DNA of 64,000 bases, from NCBI GenBank assembly GCA_902728285.1, contig CACVBU010000271.1, positions 2,113,717-2,177,716 on the forward strand. The letters are read 5' to 3'. Below are positions 30,710 to 42,541 of the stretch, piece by piece (positions within the stretch are counted from its first letter, which is position 1; the number at the start of each line of letters is the position of its first letter). Under the pieces are notes generated by a model, which did not search any database, was not told the DNA's origin, and saw only the letters and a program-made list of their open reading frames with translations. The stretch is from Clytia hemisphaerica. Its lineage: Eukaryota; Cnidaria; Hydrozoa; Leptothecata; Clytiidae. The translations under genes and the position numbers were made by a program.

Positions 30710-30902
30710 GTAGATTCCAGTTTCACTTTGAGTGCACTGCTGAGGGCAGTTAAACCCGAATCGAGATGCCAGGATAATCCACCGTTAAAGGCCGATTACT
30801 ATTCCACTTCTTTAAGAACATCAGCAAGGGTGGCAGCCAATCCTCAATTTAAATAGATAATTATGATACAGAGGATAGTAATTATCTAACCTAACTTTCG
30901 TC

Positions 30903-31076
30903 CATAACATCCGACTACGCTGCGTAAGGTTGTGGGTTCAAACCCTAGCCGAGTCATACCAAAGATCCAAAATATCTGCCTGAAAAGATTTAGTTCTCTT
31001 ACCTTTGAGAAGACATCTGAAGAAATGGGAGCCTTTGGGTTGCCCTCGACTAAGGTTGCAAACTTACTGACTTAAC
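30903..31076 (+). mobile_element. tRNA-derived SINE, copy 3 (internally deleted)
   Basis: It shares 'aaggttgtgggttcaaaccc', 'gtcataccaaagat' and 'gttgccctcgactaaggttg' with the other copies. It ends about 30 bases before the acceptor of exon 31107. Confidence 0.75.
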
Positions 31077-31106
31077 TGTTTAATTTCATATTTATTATTA
31101 AAACAG

Positions 31107-31294
31107 GTGTTTTAACAAGAATTGAAACTGAAAGTACATACAACATGTGCTTAGAACCAAAATCAGGAGACTGCACTGGAATTCCAGAACCCGTTGTTTA
31201 TCGATATAAAACCACAAATTGCCAAGATACAGCTTCATACTTTATCTTTAACCCAGACAAAGGAACTTTATGGCATGCATGCTCAAAAAAACAG
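31107..31294 (+). CDS. PAN-domain gene, fourth recognised exon (lectin-like segment)
   Basis: The acceptor is TTAAAACAG|GT and the donor AAACAG|GTGAAC (phase 0 out). It has four cysteines and a pattern M-C-L-E-P, then ASYFIFNPDKGTLWHACSKK, reminiscent of one repeat of a ricin-type beta-trefoil (F-x-F-x6-L-x-H). If the donor is not used the frame stops at 31387 and this would be the last exon. Confidence 0.6.
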
Positions 31295-31575
31295 GTGAAC
31301 TACATTCTATTTGATCATGTAATGAACCATTTTATAAGGGCTGTTAGAAATAAGAACAACAGAGATAAGATCACCGAGAAACTGTAAAGAAAATACCCTT
31401 CTTGCGTACACAAGTTATTATATACGACTAGCCGTCCCGGCGTCGTCCGAGACGACTCTTTAACATGATTATTACGCTCGCTTCGCTCGCTTTCACTTTA
31501 GAAATTACACATATTTTGTTTACTTATGCGAAATATGTTTTAGTAATGTAAAAGGAAAATTTCTACGAACAGTTA

Positions 31576-31905
31576 GTTATGTTTTCCAAGGAAACATAGT
31601 TAAGACATATTTCTTGTATTTTCCAAGGAAAATCACCGAGTACGATTTATTGTATTTTCCAAGGAAAATACATCTTATATACAGTTTTTTGTATTTCCCA
31701 AGGAAAATACCCTGTTACGATTTCTTGTATTTCCCAAGGAAAATCATCTTATGTACAGTTTCTTGTATTTTTCAAGGAAAATTACCTAAAAAAATATGTT
31801 GAATTTTCCAAGGAAAACTAATTGAAGTAATTTCTTGTACTTTGCAAGGAAAAGGAAAACATCTTTTGTCAAATCACTTAATATAATTTCTTGTATTTTC
31901 GGAGG
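31576..31905. repeat. TTTTCCAAGGAAAA tandem array
   Basis: About nine copies of 'tgtattttccaaggaaaat' are spaced 28-45 bases apart. Each contains the self-complementary TTTTCCAAGGAAAA. An in-frame 62-codon ORF here is a by-product. Confidence 0.8.
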
Positions 31906-32180
31906 AGAATTACATCAGACATTTTTTTTATGTTCAAAGAAAATTAAAACTATTTTGATACTACTTTCATCAAGTTGGTTTTTGAAAAGAAAACTTTAAA
32001 ATGATAGAGTAAATTGAATGCAAATTAAATGAAAACTGCCTGGGAAGAAATGAAGATCTTGCATTGCTAGAAATTACCACAATGAAAAATATCTTGTAAA
32101 TATATTCTTTCGTTTAAGTCCTTTAGCCATCGTGGCTAGCCATCGTGGGTAGACATTCGAGGGTGACTTTGAAAGACTTT

Positions 32181-34654
32181 GAAAATTTGAAACTTAAATA
32201 TTTCAAAATGAAAAAGAAAAAGAAGAGTCTTCAATTTCAAAGTGCTCCTGAAAATATTCAAAAAAGAAGATAAGAAAAAGAGAGAAAAGATTAAATGTTT
32301 TTCACGGCTTTCATTTTAAAGCTGAAATTTTACTAATGTAAAAACCAACACAGAAAAGGCGCGAAAAAGAATTGCCGTCTGCTTAAAAATCGCTAGCGAA
32401 AAAGCTTCATGCGAGAATTGGAGAGTTCCGATTTTAGCGTATTATAATATAGATATAGAGGTTGAAGAAATGAGAAGACAAAAGTGAAAGTTCTAAAGAG
32501 CATTGAATTCAATTTACAGCTTGAATGCACAGTAATTGCATCGTCGAGTTAACTCAGTTGGTTAAGGCGTTTGGTTAACATGCAAGCGATCAGTGGTTCG
32601 ACCCCCCAGATGGAAGCTTTGAAAATTTGAAACTTAAATATTTCAAAATGAAAAAGAAAAAGAAGAGTCTTCAATTTCAAAGTGCTCCTGAAAATATTCA
32701 AAAAAGAAGATAAGAAAAAGAGAGAAAAGATTAAATGTTTTTCACGGCTTTCATTTTAAAGCTGAAATTTTACTAATGTAAAAACCAACACAGAAAAGGC
32801 GCGAAAAAGAATTGCCGTCTGCTTAAAAATCGCTAGCGAAAAAGCTTCATGCGAGAATTGGAGAGTTCCGATTTTAGCGTATTATAATATAGATATAGAG
32901 GTTGAAGAAATGAGAAGACAAAAGTGAAAGTTCTAAAGAGCATTGAATTCAATTTACAGCTTGAATGCACAGTAATTGCATCGTCGAGTTAACTCAGTTG
33001 GTTAAGGCGTTTGGTTAACATGCAAGCGATCAGTGGTTCGACCCCCCAGATGGAAGCTTTGAAAATTTGAAACTTAAATATTTCAAAATGAAAAAGAAAA
33101 AGAAGAGTCTTCAATTTCAAAGTGCTCCTGAAAATATTCAAAAAAGAAGATAAGAAAAAGAGAGAAAAGATTAAATGTTTTTCACGGCTTTCATTTTAAA
33201 GCTGAAATTTTACTAATGTAAAAACCAACACAGAAAAGGCGCGAAAAAGAATTGCCGTCTGCTTAAAAATCGCTAGCGAAAAAGCTTCATGCGAGAATTG
33301 GAGAGTTCCGATTTTAGCGTATTATAATATAGATATAGAGGTTGAAGAAATGAGAAGACAAAAGTGAAAGTTCTAAAGAGCATTGAATTCAATTTATAGC
33401 TTGAATGCACAGTAATTGCATCGTCGAGTTAACTCAGTTGGTTAAGGCGTTTGGTTAACATGCAAGCGATCAGTGGTTCGACCCCCCAGATGGAAGCTTT
33501 GAAAATTTGAAACTTAAATATTTCAAAATGAAAAAGAAAAAGAAGAGTCTTCAATTTCAAAGTGCTCCTGAAAATATTCAAAAAAGAAGATAAGAAAAAG
33601 AGAGAAAAGATTAAATGTTTTTCACGGCTTTCATTTTAAAGCTGAAATTTTACTAATGTAAAAACCAACACAGAAAAGGCGCGAAAAAGAATTGCCGTCT
33701 GCTTAAAAATCGCTAGCGAAAAAGCTTCATGCGAGAATTGGAGAGTTCCGATTTTAGCGTATTATAATATAGATATAGAGGTTGAAGAAATGAGAAGACA
33801 AAAGTGAAAGTTCTAAAGAGCATTGAATTCAATTTACAGCTTGAATGCACAGTAATTGCATCGTCGAGTTAACTCAGTTGGTTAAGGCGTTTGGTTAACA
33901 TGCAAGCGATCAGTGGTTCGACCCCCCAGATGGAAGCTTTGAAAATTTGAAACTTAAATATTTCAAAATGAAAAAGAAAAAGAAGAGTCTTCAATTTCAA
34001 AGTGCTCCTGAAAATATTCAAAAAAGAAGATAAGAAAAAGAGAGAAAAGATTAAATGTTTTTCACGGCTTTCATTTTAAAGCTGAAATTTTACTAATGTA
34101 AAAACCAACACAGAAAAGGCGCGAAAAAGAATTGCCGTCTGCTTAAAAATCGCTAGCGAAAAAGCTTCATGCGAGAATTGGAGAGTTCCGATTTTAGCGT
34201 ATTATAATATAGATATAGAGGTTGAAGAAATGAGAAGACAAAAGTGAAAGTTCTAAAGAGCATTGAATTCAATTTATAGCTTGAATGCACAGTAATTGCA
34301 TCGTCGAGTTAACTCAGTTGGTTAAGGCGTTTGGTTAACATGCAAGCGATCAGTGGTTCGACCCCCCCAGATGGAAGCTTTGAAAATTTGAAACTTAAAT
34401 ATTTCAAAATGAAAAAGAAAAAGAAGAGTCTTCAATTTCAAAGTGCTCCTGAAAATATTCAAAAAAGAAGATAAGAAAAAGAGAGAAAAGATTAAATGTT
34501 TTTCACGGCTTTCATTTTAAAGCTGAAATTTTACTAATGTAAAAACCAACACAGAAAAGGCGCGAAAAAGAATTGCCGTCTGCTTAAAAATCGCTAGCGA
34601 AAAAGCTTCATGCGAGAATTGGAGAGTTCCGATTTTAGCGTATTATAATATAGA
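32181..34654. repeat. 440-bp satellite, 5.6 near-identical units, tRNA-like motif in each
   Basis: Unit starts ('gaaaatttgaaacttaaata') are at 32181, 32621, 33061, 33501, 33941 and 34382 (one extra C in the fifth unit); the last unit is cut at 'atatagat'. The only other changes I noticed are C/T at one site ('tttacagc' in units 1, 2, 4; 'tttatagc' in units 3, 5). tRNA-like motifs start at 32541, 32981, 33421, 33861 and 34301. Units contain no ORF. Confidence 0.9.
32541..32613 (+). ncRNA. tRNA-like sequence within the satellite (five copies, period 440)
   Basis: It has an A-box-like 'taactcagttgg' and a perfect-consensus B-box 'ggttcgacccc' at tRNA spacing, with an anticodon-like arm 'cgtttg..caagcg' around 'ttaaca'. 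The T stem does not pair ('cagtg' against 'ccccc') and the acceptor stem is weak, so it is a tRNA pseudogene or SINE head rather than a functional tRNA. Confidence 0.5.
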
Positions 34655-35010
34655 TGATTCGATCTGACTTTAAATTCTTGTTTCTTAACCGCTGATTGGT
34701 TTATTTTTTCTTCAATTTACATCGCAAAATTGCTTTAAAAGCTAACAATTTTCTTTAGAAGATAGCCTTAAGTACAATACAGCATATAAGCGGTAATTCT
34801 TTTGTACCTAGATTTAGACATGAAATACAGTGGCGTCTCCATAATTCGAACCCGTGCATAAAAGGGAAAGAATGAGATGGAGACGTACTAGTCGAAGAGG
34901 TTCGTGTTAAGAAGGCTCTACTGTACAATTTATGATGTTTTTAAACCATCTTATCTTACTTTACAAAATTTCAGTCAGTAACCTTTCCTGCGGGTCAATA
35001 AAATAATAAA

Positions 35011-35254
35011 TACACGTCTTTTTATAAGAACAAACTACATAAGAACATAAGGCTATGATAGCCAAAATACTAAGAACAAGTTAAGAGGCTTGGAGGACTC
35101 GAAAACACCCGATTTTTTAGAGGAAAATGAGTGAAAATGGTCATAAAATGGAGAAAAGAAGAACATATTAAGAACATTTTAGGGTTAAAACCCAAAAAGT
35201 TAAGAACATCCAAAAGCTTCAAAATTTTTGGATGTTCTTATAAAAAAACGTGTA
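35011..35254 (+). mobile_element. TA-target MITE, AAGAAC subfamily
   Basis: It runs TACACGTCTTTTTATAAGAA to ..TTCTTATAAAAAAACGTGTA. The interior is nearly collinear with 5094-5349. Confidence 0.8.
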
Positions 35255-35379
35255 AGTGACATTCTCTGGTAACCAATTTTCTAGTAACTGTTCTGTTTTT
35301 TTTTACTGTATGCCTTAGAACGTAATTCTAACTTGTACGAATTAAATCAAGATTTAATTTAGCTTGAAGTTTCTCAATC

Positions 35380-35590
35380 TTCAAAAGTCTCTCAAAGGGG
35401 TACAAATTCAAAAGTCAGTCTCTGAAAGGGTCCCAAAATCACGAAAATCAAAAATCTCTCTCTCAAAGGGTCACGATTTCCAAAAATTTTGACCAAAATT
35501 TGGTGAAAATCAAACAAAAATTTGGAAAAAATGGACCTCGCAAACCTAGTAGCCCCCCCGGGGGAAACCTCTTGCTGACATTAATTCGTT
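35380..35590. mobile_element. Truncated G-rich (CCCCCCCGGGGG-end) element
   Basis: 'gtctctcaaagggtc'-type repeats and a 'gcccccccgggggaa' end resemble the inverse of the element at 61237-61586 ('cccttagagagac'). The other terminus is missing. Confidence 0.5.
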
Positions 35591-36134
35591 TCCTTGATAC
35601 TCTAAGATCCGGAGGGGGATTTTTTTTAATCTAATAAACAGGGGGGTCCGAATAAAAAGGGTGTCCGAAAATTATACCTCTAAACCCCTCTTCCGAAAAC
35701 AAGGTAATCATAAGCTAAAACCAGGCTATTTAGAGCAATTCAGCATATTTTCAAAATGGATAAAAAGGGAAGGGTCCTAATAGGAACGGAGGAGAGTCGG
35801 AAAAAATCTTTCAAAAATCAATAAGCAGGGGGAGACGTTTATTGTCCTCAAATTAGAGGTTTTGCTGTATATTTCATTGCATTTTTAGGTTTGTTTCAAG
35901 AGGGTAGCTTATGATTTTATATTGCGAATAAAAGAAGATGGATTTTGTAATGAAAATCCACGATACAACAGAAAAGAACAGTTACTGATTCGAACATTTA
36001 GTAAGTATATTAAATAGTTATTGGACAAAGTCTAAAGTCCATTCACGATAAGTGTGCACTGAATTTCGCTTTGCTTGTTATTTCTCAACCAATGCTTCAA
36101 ATCTTAAAAAGTTTGGTGTCGTTGGGAATGTAGG

Positions 36135-36205
36135 AACAGAGATTTGGAAAAAGAGGATAAGAAATGCGCTATTCATCTATTTGAAGCTAGGCTGTAGAAT
36201 CTTTT
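36135..36205 (+). repeat. Left arm of inverted repeat with 39570-39672
   Basis: 'tttggaaaaagaggataaga' and 'aggctgtagaat' occur inverted at 39570-39672, where the arm has an extra about 30 bases. Confidence 0.6.
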
Positions 36206-37771
36206 GTTTCTATTGAAATGTCTCCGGCCGATCGATTGTTTTCGTTCTGAACCAATCAGAGCGCTTGATTCGTTATGCGCACAAGACTAGAAGTACAAAC
36301 AAAAAATGGTAGCCGTGATTGATATCGAAAGTGAAATTTTTTTTCTTTCTGAAATCGAGAATTTTGTTATTTTTTATAAGCACTTTTCTACTTTGGACAA
36401 GGGATGCAGTGGGTTGCGAGCCTAAAACGAAGCTGGTAAAACTAGTTTATCATTATTCTTGGGCTAAAGTTTCTAAGAAACAATACCATAAAGGCCTCTT
36501 CAGTAGGAATAGCGAGGTTGAAAATAAAACCTTGGAGGACAAAAAAACAACAACAAATGTCAAGGAAAGAAAAGGAAAAAAGAAACGATGATCATTCATG
36601 ATATCAATGCCAGGAGGTCATAAATACCATGAAGGCTTTCTTGTAAGAGCTTTATGAGTTCTAGACAACAAAATATAAAATAATCTTACAATACCATTGA
36701 AAAAATACAAAAATTATACCGAAGACATCACCAGGGGATTTCCCAGATATGTTAGAAAAAATATTATATATACAAAAACATCGTAAAAATGAAGTTAAAA
36801 AAACTATGCATTTCCATCCAACCCAACAAATAATAGTGTATAAAAATTAAATATTCTTCCACAGTGTATATGTATATTTGAATTACAGATTGTCATTGTT
36901 AGTTTGTATTTTTTTCAGTGCATAATATGACTTCACTATTTCTCTGAATATAAATCACAGGTGACTCTTCTTTGCAACTGCTGCAAAAGATTAAGAACAA
37001 AAAGACTTTTCAGTATAATTCAACTTCCTTATACACCTCAAATCAATGTGTATTGCATAGCATGAAGAAAAATCAATCACCATTGACTTTACTTGAAGTA
37101 AAAAATTGGATATACAATAAAAATGAGCCTTTCCAACTGTGTTCTTGACTAGTACATTTCATACAGATTTTAAGACTTCAAAGCTGATAAAAATTGTATT
37201 ATTGCTCCATGAACACTAAATGCAAAAGGTGTATGACTCAATGCTAAAAAAATTTAAATCTAAATTTGAAAAATACAGTTTAAAAATAATATCAGACTGA
37301 AAATATGTGATTGTCAAAATAGTCCAGTGCACAATTTAAATTTAAATTATAGAAGCATTTCTGGCTCTTCCTGGTTTGTTTACATTTGGTAGTTTTGGCC
37401 TACATGTTCCCTGATTTGATGAATTGTTTTGACGTGCTTCCCAAATTAAGGGGTAGCTCCAGGGCAAAAGCCTCCAAATCAAAATATAGACAAATCAAGT
37501 AGACTTATCATCACAGCATGTATCCATTTCATCTATACCATGCAATATGTATTTATGCCTCAAAATTCAGTTTCCAAGGACAACGTGGATAAAAAACAAA
37601 CATCGAAATAAAGATTCCAAAAAGAAGTTGCATCAAAATCCACTTCGCCAGAGAACATTTACATATAATAATGTGTATATCGAAATCCCCAATTTATCGA
37701 CATCCATCTTTCAAAGGGCATACAGGTCCAACCGCTCAAATCCACTTTTTCCATAAATATAACATCAACAC
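36206..37771 (-). other. Probable 3' UTR and flank of an unidentified minus-strand gene
   Basis: It lies downstream of the terminal coding exon at 37931-38026. It is AT-rich without TIRs. A 90-codon plus-strand frame at 36319 is Lys-rich and unrecognised. I could not place a polyadenylation site with confidence. Confidence 0.3.
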
Positions 37772-38600
37772 CATAACATTATTATTCCATTCTGTTCCTG
37801 TTGAGTCAAATATATAATACACGTAATGTTTTCATCAGTTCCCACTCATCTTTTAGCAGACCTTTTCTGCTGGAACTATAGAGAAAAAATACATGACAGT
37901 TAACATGCAAAAATGTCTGATAATCTTGAGTCAATCGTCGTTGCATCGGCAACCTGTACTTGGATGGCCAATATTTCTATGGGGCGGTGTTGCTAACAGC
38001 CTTTCACAAAGAATATGATAACTAGCCTGAAAATATATAAAATGGAAATCTGTATATGAAATTACCCTAATCCGTTAAATACAAAATGTAAATTCCACGG
38101 ACTAAATAATATTTTGAATGTAAAAGAACCAAAGCCTTGCAGCTTCTGAGTCAATCCATTGACTGGTCAAAATCATGGCCCTTCAGGTAGTCACAATTTA
38201 TAAATATCACCTGTCAAAGTTATGTTTTCTGAGATGTTTTTGTTGTTGAAACTTGAAATTTCCAACCCAAAAGTCAATGGTTTCCCTAGATAAAGCTAAA
38301 AGTACCACAGAGGAAATCAAGTATACTTACTGAATCTCAATTCCATTACCATGGAGGAAGTTTTTCTAAGATTACACTATTTTTCTCATCTAAAAGTTGA
38401 AAAAAACAACAAAACTATCAATCGATTTTGCCCTTCTAAAATCAAAATGCCGAGAAGTTCTAGAGAGTGCCATGGAAAACTAAGGTATAGGTGGTCACAA
38501 TCAACCTTCCTACTACCCATAAAAATTATGTCTGCAACACAAAAAATTCATCAGTGCAATACAAGCAGAGCAGAAATGAGTACCAATTTTTCAAAATTTA
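37772..38600. repeat. Duplicated segment, copy 1 (intact)
   Basis: This 829-base segment is followed directly by a second copy (38601-39361, 761 bases) that differs mainly by scattered 1-4-base deletions. Copy 1 contains an open terminal exon (37931-38026). Confidence 0.9.
37931..38026 (-). CDS. Terminal coding exon of an unidentified gene
   Basis: A good acceptor (TATATATTTTCAG|GCT) is followed by 31 codons and a TGA at 37933-37931, phase 0. The peptide runs ASYHILCERLLATPPHRNIG then H-P-S-T-G-C-R-C-N-D-D. The composition looks coding and ends in a Cys-rich tail; I do not recognise the family. In the duplicate copy (about 38750-38826) the same stretch has several deletions that break the frame. 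Upstream exons may lie beyond the duplication, above 39.4 kb, but none was identified. Confidence 0.5.
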   Translation of the reverse strand, partial: ASYHILCERLLATPPHRNIGHPSTGCRCNDD

Positions 38601-39361
38601 TAACATTATTATTCCATTCTGTTCCTGTTGAAATATATAATACACGTAAGTTTCATAGTTCCCACTCATTTTAGAGACCTTTTTGCTGGAACTATAGAGA
38701 AAAAACAGACAGTAACATCAAAAATGTCTGATCCTTGAGTCAATCGTCGTTGCATCGGCAACCTGTACTTGGATGGCCAATATTTCTAGGGCGGTGTGCT
38801 AACGCCTTTCACAAAGAATATGAAACTACCTGAAAAATATAAAATGGAAATCTTATATAAATTACCCCAATCGTTAAAAAAATGTAAATTCCACGACTAA
38901 ATAATATTTGAATTAAAGAACCAAAGCCTTGCAGCTTCTGAGTCAATCCATTGACTGGTCAAAATCATGGCCCTTCAGGTAGTCACAATTTATAAATATA
39001 CCTCAAATTTGTTTTCTGAGATTTTTTGTTGTTGAAACTTGAAATTTCCAACCCAAAAGTCATGTTTCCCTTAGATAAGCAAAGTACCCAGAGGAATCAA
39101 GTATACTTACTGAATCTCAATTCCATTACCATGAGGAAGTTTCTAAGATTAAACTATTTTTCTCATCTAAATTTGAAAAAACAACAAAAATATCAATCGA
39201 TTTTTGCCCTTCTAAAATAAAGCGAGAGTTCTAGAGAGTGCCATGGAAAATAAGGTAGGTGGGCACATCAACCTTCCTACTACCATAAAAATTAGTCGCA
39301 ACACAAAAACATTCAGTGCAATACAAGCCAGAGAGAAATGAGTACCACTTTTCAAAATTTC
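38601..39361. repeat. Duplicated segment, copy 2 (deletion-rich)
   Basis: Collinear with copy 1 but about 68 bases shorter, with many small deletions and very few substitutions. The pattern resembles raw long-read error, so this may be an unpolished or misjoined duplicate rather than genomic sequence. Confidence 0.85.
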
Positions 39362-39569
39362 AAGCATGCTATGTCCGCCTCGTTACTCCCAGAATTAGAA
39401 TGAAATTTCCTCGATTTTCTCAGGGGAACCCCCAAAGATCAAGTTTCACTACCCAGTTCTTTTTACAGAGAACCCACTGGAAAGCTTTATTCAAGGATTC
39501 TTTCTTGAACATTGGTTAACCTGTACGTAAACGCCATTTTGTTTCGGCCTTCTTCTTTGCTAACATTCT

Positions 39570-39672
39570 ACAGCCTTGCTTCTCAAAGGGGCCGAATTCA
39601 AAGGAAAGAATAGGAAAAAAGCGAGGGGCGGCGTTTCTTATCCTCTTTTTCCAAAACTCTGGTAGGAAGGAC
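39570..39672 (-). repeat. Right arm of inverted repeat with 36135-36205
   Basis: The reverse complement shares 'tttggaaaaagaggataaga' and 'ggctgtagaat' with the left arm. Together the arms bracket 3.5 kb. Confidence 0.6.
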
Positions 39673-39948
39673 ATTAATATACTGTTGTTTTTTCCGTTGA
39701 AATTTAAAAGAACATGAAGAAAATGAAGGAAAAAATTCCTTCTTATAGATATCGACAAACGTTTTTTTAACATTTTCGAAAGCTAAGCTTGGCGATCAAT
39801 ATATACTTTTACTGGAAATATAATTAAAAATTGCTATTCAACAGAATTAGAAAAAAGAGAAACCCACTTGTCTCTCCCCGGAATTTTACATGTGAAAAAA
39901 TATCTTTTCAGAAAATCAGTCCCAATCAGTCATCTACTTCGTGTGCAG

Positions 39949-41649
39949 TTCGTTCATTCAATTTTTGACGACATTTTTGTCAAAAAATTGAATTTCGATG
40001 GCATGTTCAATTTTCAATTTTCGGTTAAAAATGTGAAAATTGATTTTTGATTGCAAATTTTCACAATTTTGTTTTTATGCCCGAATGAACTGAAATTTCC
40101 AGTATCATCTTTGATTTTCTAATATAAACTTCTTGCATCGAAAATTGAAAATAATATTTTCAATACTGAACATTGTGTCGTGAAAAATAAATGACAAACA
40201 AAACCACCACGCTGCTTTAGAAAACAGATGCTCTGTTTCATCGGTACCAAAAAAGAACAAAAATGAAGAATGTTTTTTTTTGCTGTCTAGTTCTCAGGTC
40301 TTTTGCAGTTTAATTTCCCTCTGGGTAAATACACTATGACATAAATTTCACGTGGAAAAATTTCCTTTACGTAATATATACTCTTCGGATACTCTTTGGT
40401 CTCTCATAGTCCTGCAGTGTGCCTTTTTTATTGAGCAGCGCCCTTTTTTATGAGAACAATTTTACAAGAACACGAGGCTGAAATTTAGGCCAAAACCTAA
40501 GAACAAATTAAGAACAATCTGAGCCTCAGATTTCTAAAAAAGTACTGATTTTAAATCTATTTTAAGTTCTCAAGTAAAAACATGTAAAGAACATACCCTG
40601 AAAATTCAAACAAGTGAGTAATTCGGTAAGAATATTGATGTAGCTTATTAATAGTGATTCTTATAGATTCTTATAGATAAAGAGCGTTTTTAAGCCGAAA
40701 AATTTTTTTTACAAAAATCTGCTTGACCCTTTACCTACTTTCATGCAAAAAATCAATGATACTATTTACAAGTCTAAAACCCGTTTTTAGCCGTTCTTTT
40801 GGCCAAATTTGCCCATAACATTATTTGAAATGGACTCCATCATTCGAAGGTTTATAGTTATGCATCTTTGTGCAAAATATCATAAAGAATGAAAAAGCCA
40901 ATCTCGAAAAAAGCTACTCCTTAAGTTATTGATAATGTGCTTATAAAAAAATATCGAATATGGCCAGTTTTTCTATAAGAACACGCCAAGCAACTAAAAT
41001 TTCCTGTCTTAAACACAAAAGTAAGCCCTCATGAGCAAAAAAAACATCTATCTCATAAAAAAATTGAGTAATTTGACTATGAACATTGATGTATGCTTAT
41101 TAATAGTAATTCTTATAGATAAACATGCGTTTTTTGAGCCAACAAAATTTTTTTGCAAAATTCTGCTTGAACCATCTTTTACCTATGATAGTACCCTACT
41201 TTCATGCAAAAAATCAAAAAAAATTAATGATCCAATTTTTCACAAAGTCCAAAAAACCCGTTTTTTAGCCGTTTTTTGGCCCAAATTTGCCCAAAAATTT
41301 TTTCAAATGAGCTAATTCCTTGAGGTAGAGATAACTTAGACTAACAAAGAAGCGACTGAATAAAACTATTGTTTCCTTCGTCTTCTTTGCTTTCAAATTT
41401 TTTATCCGAGACGTCTTTTTTACAAATTGGTTTGATTTTGTCAAATTCAATTTTTCACGACAGAATTTTCAGTAATTGAAAATATTATTTTCAATTTTCA
41501 ATGCAAAAAGTTTTTATTAGAAAATCAAAGATGATACTGGAAATTTCAGTTCATTTCTGGCAATAAAAAACTAAAATTGAAACTTTTAATCAACCATTGA
41601 AATTCAATTTTTTGACGAGAAATTTCGTCAAAAATTGATTGAACGGAAC
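39949..41649. mobile_element. 1.7-kb palindromic element with ~230-base inverted ends
   Basis: The left 'ttcaatttttgacgacattt' and 'gaactgaaatttccagtatc' are mirrored at 41455-41649. The interior holds two similar units (about 40600-40830 and 41040-41310) with 'ctactttcatgcaaaaaatc' and 'ggcccaaatttgcccaaaaa'. The second phrase is shared with the 317-bp tandem repeat at 12.2-13.1 kb. No protein is seen. Confidence 0.75.
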
Positions 41650-41961
41650 ATGCATGCAAGTACTTTACATTCTGTTGAGTATTGCAAAAGTCTCAGGAGT
41701 TTTAAATAAATGGAAATATAAAATATAAAAACCTACTTGAGCTTATCATGGGGATATGTGCTCTCCATGTTCGATTCTTTGGATATTAATGCGATTGATT
41801 GAGACATGCGCGATAAATTCTTACAGTTTGTCTCCATAGCATATATTTTAGAGAAAGCTAAGCTGCGGTGCTCACAGTAGTCAAATAGCCTGAATTGACA
41901 TTATTCTGGTTTGTGAAATACAGGTGAAACAAGTGCCAATATTTTTCAAACCAACTCCCAC

Positions 41962-42359
41962 AGATATCTTATTTGAAACACTAGATAGAGCTATTCTATC
42001 TCTAGCAATTTGCAATCTTTGATAGATAGACCATAGTTCGGTGTCGGCAATTTGATCGATCAAGCCTATCTTTCGCCTCGTCGTTTCGTGCCATTCAAGT
42101 TTTTTGTGCTTGATTGGACAAATTGCCGGTACCGAAATGTGACCTACTGTGAACTACTTTCAAGAAAGATGGTGCATTATTTTGCTTCACCTGTCATTGC
42201 TTGGAAAATACAGAGTAGCTGTCGTAGATTTTTAGTGGCCCTTCGTGGAAAAAATTCTCCAGCTGCCTAAAAGCTTATGAATTTTTCGGAGCATGCTACA
42301 CTTAAAACATATGTTGTTATTGTTATTATCTCTATCTAGTGTTTTATATAAGATATCTA
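41962..42359. mobile_element. MITE, AGATATCTTATNTRAAACAC termini, longer form
   Basis: The left 'agatatcttatttgaaacac' and right inverse 'gtgttttatataagatatct' match the short element at 23743-23876. An inner 'tttgatcgatcaa' palindrome and inverted 'acaaattgccg'-type arms are present. Frames inside are not credible genes. Confidence 0.7.
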
Positions 42360-42411
42360 TGACCATTACCACTTCGTCAATTTTGGGATTTTAAGGGGAG
42401 AGGGAGGGGTA

Positions 42412-42530
42412 GACAATGTTATCGTCCGTTACAGTGATAGTAAAGGCGGCGGGAAAAATGGTGGTATGGCGTTATGGCGATATACGGAAAAAAATCGGCG
42501 GGAGAGTTTCAAATTTTGACGAAAACCAGT
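42412..42530 (+). repeat. Interspersed repeat shared with 1434-1541
   Basis: This is the same block as 1434-1541 in the opposite orientation, here ending a few bases before an ATG at 42542. Confidence 0.5.
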
Positions 42531-42541
42531 AAACTAAGAAA

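Noticed and set aside
31614..31802. 62-codon ORF with repeated YFPRKI peptides
   Set aside because: Direct translation of the TTTTCCAAGGAAAA tandem array; no signal peptide or splice context.
32541..32613. Functional tRNA-Val(AAC) gene
   Set aside because: The T stem cannot pair and the anticodon stem has a mismatch at its closing pair; kept only as a tRNA-like motif.
32181..34654. CRISPR-like array
   Set aside because: Units are 440 bp and identical throughout with no unique spacers, and the genome is eukaryotic.
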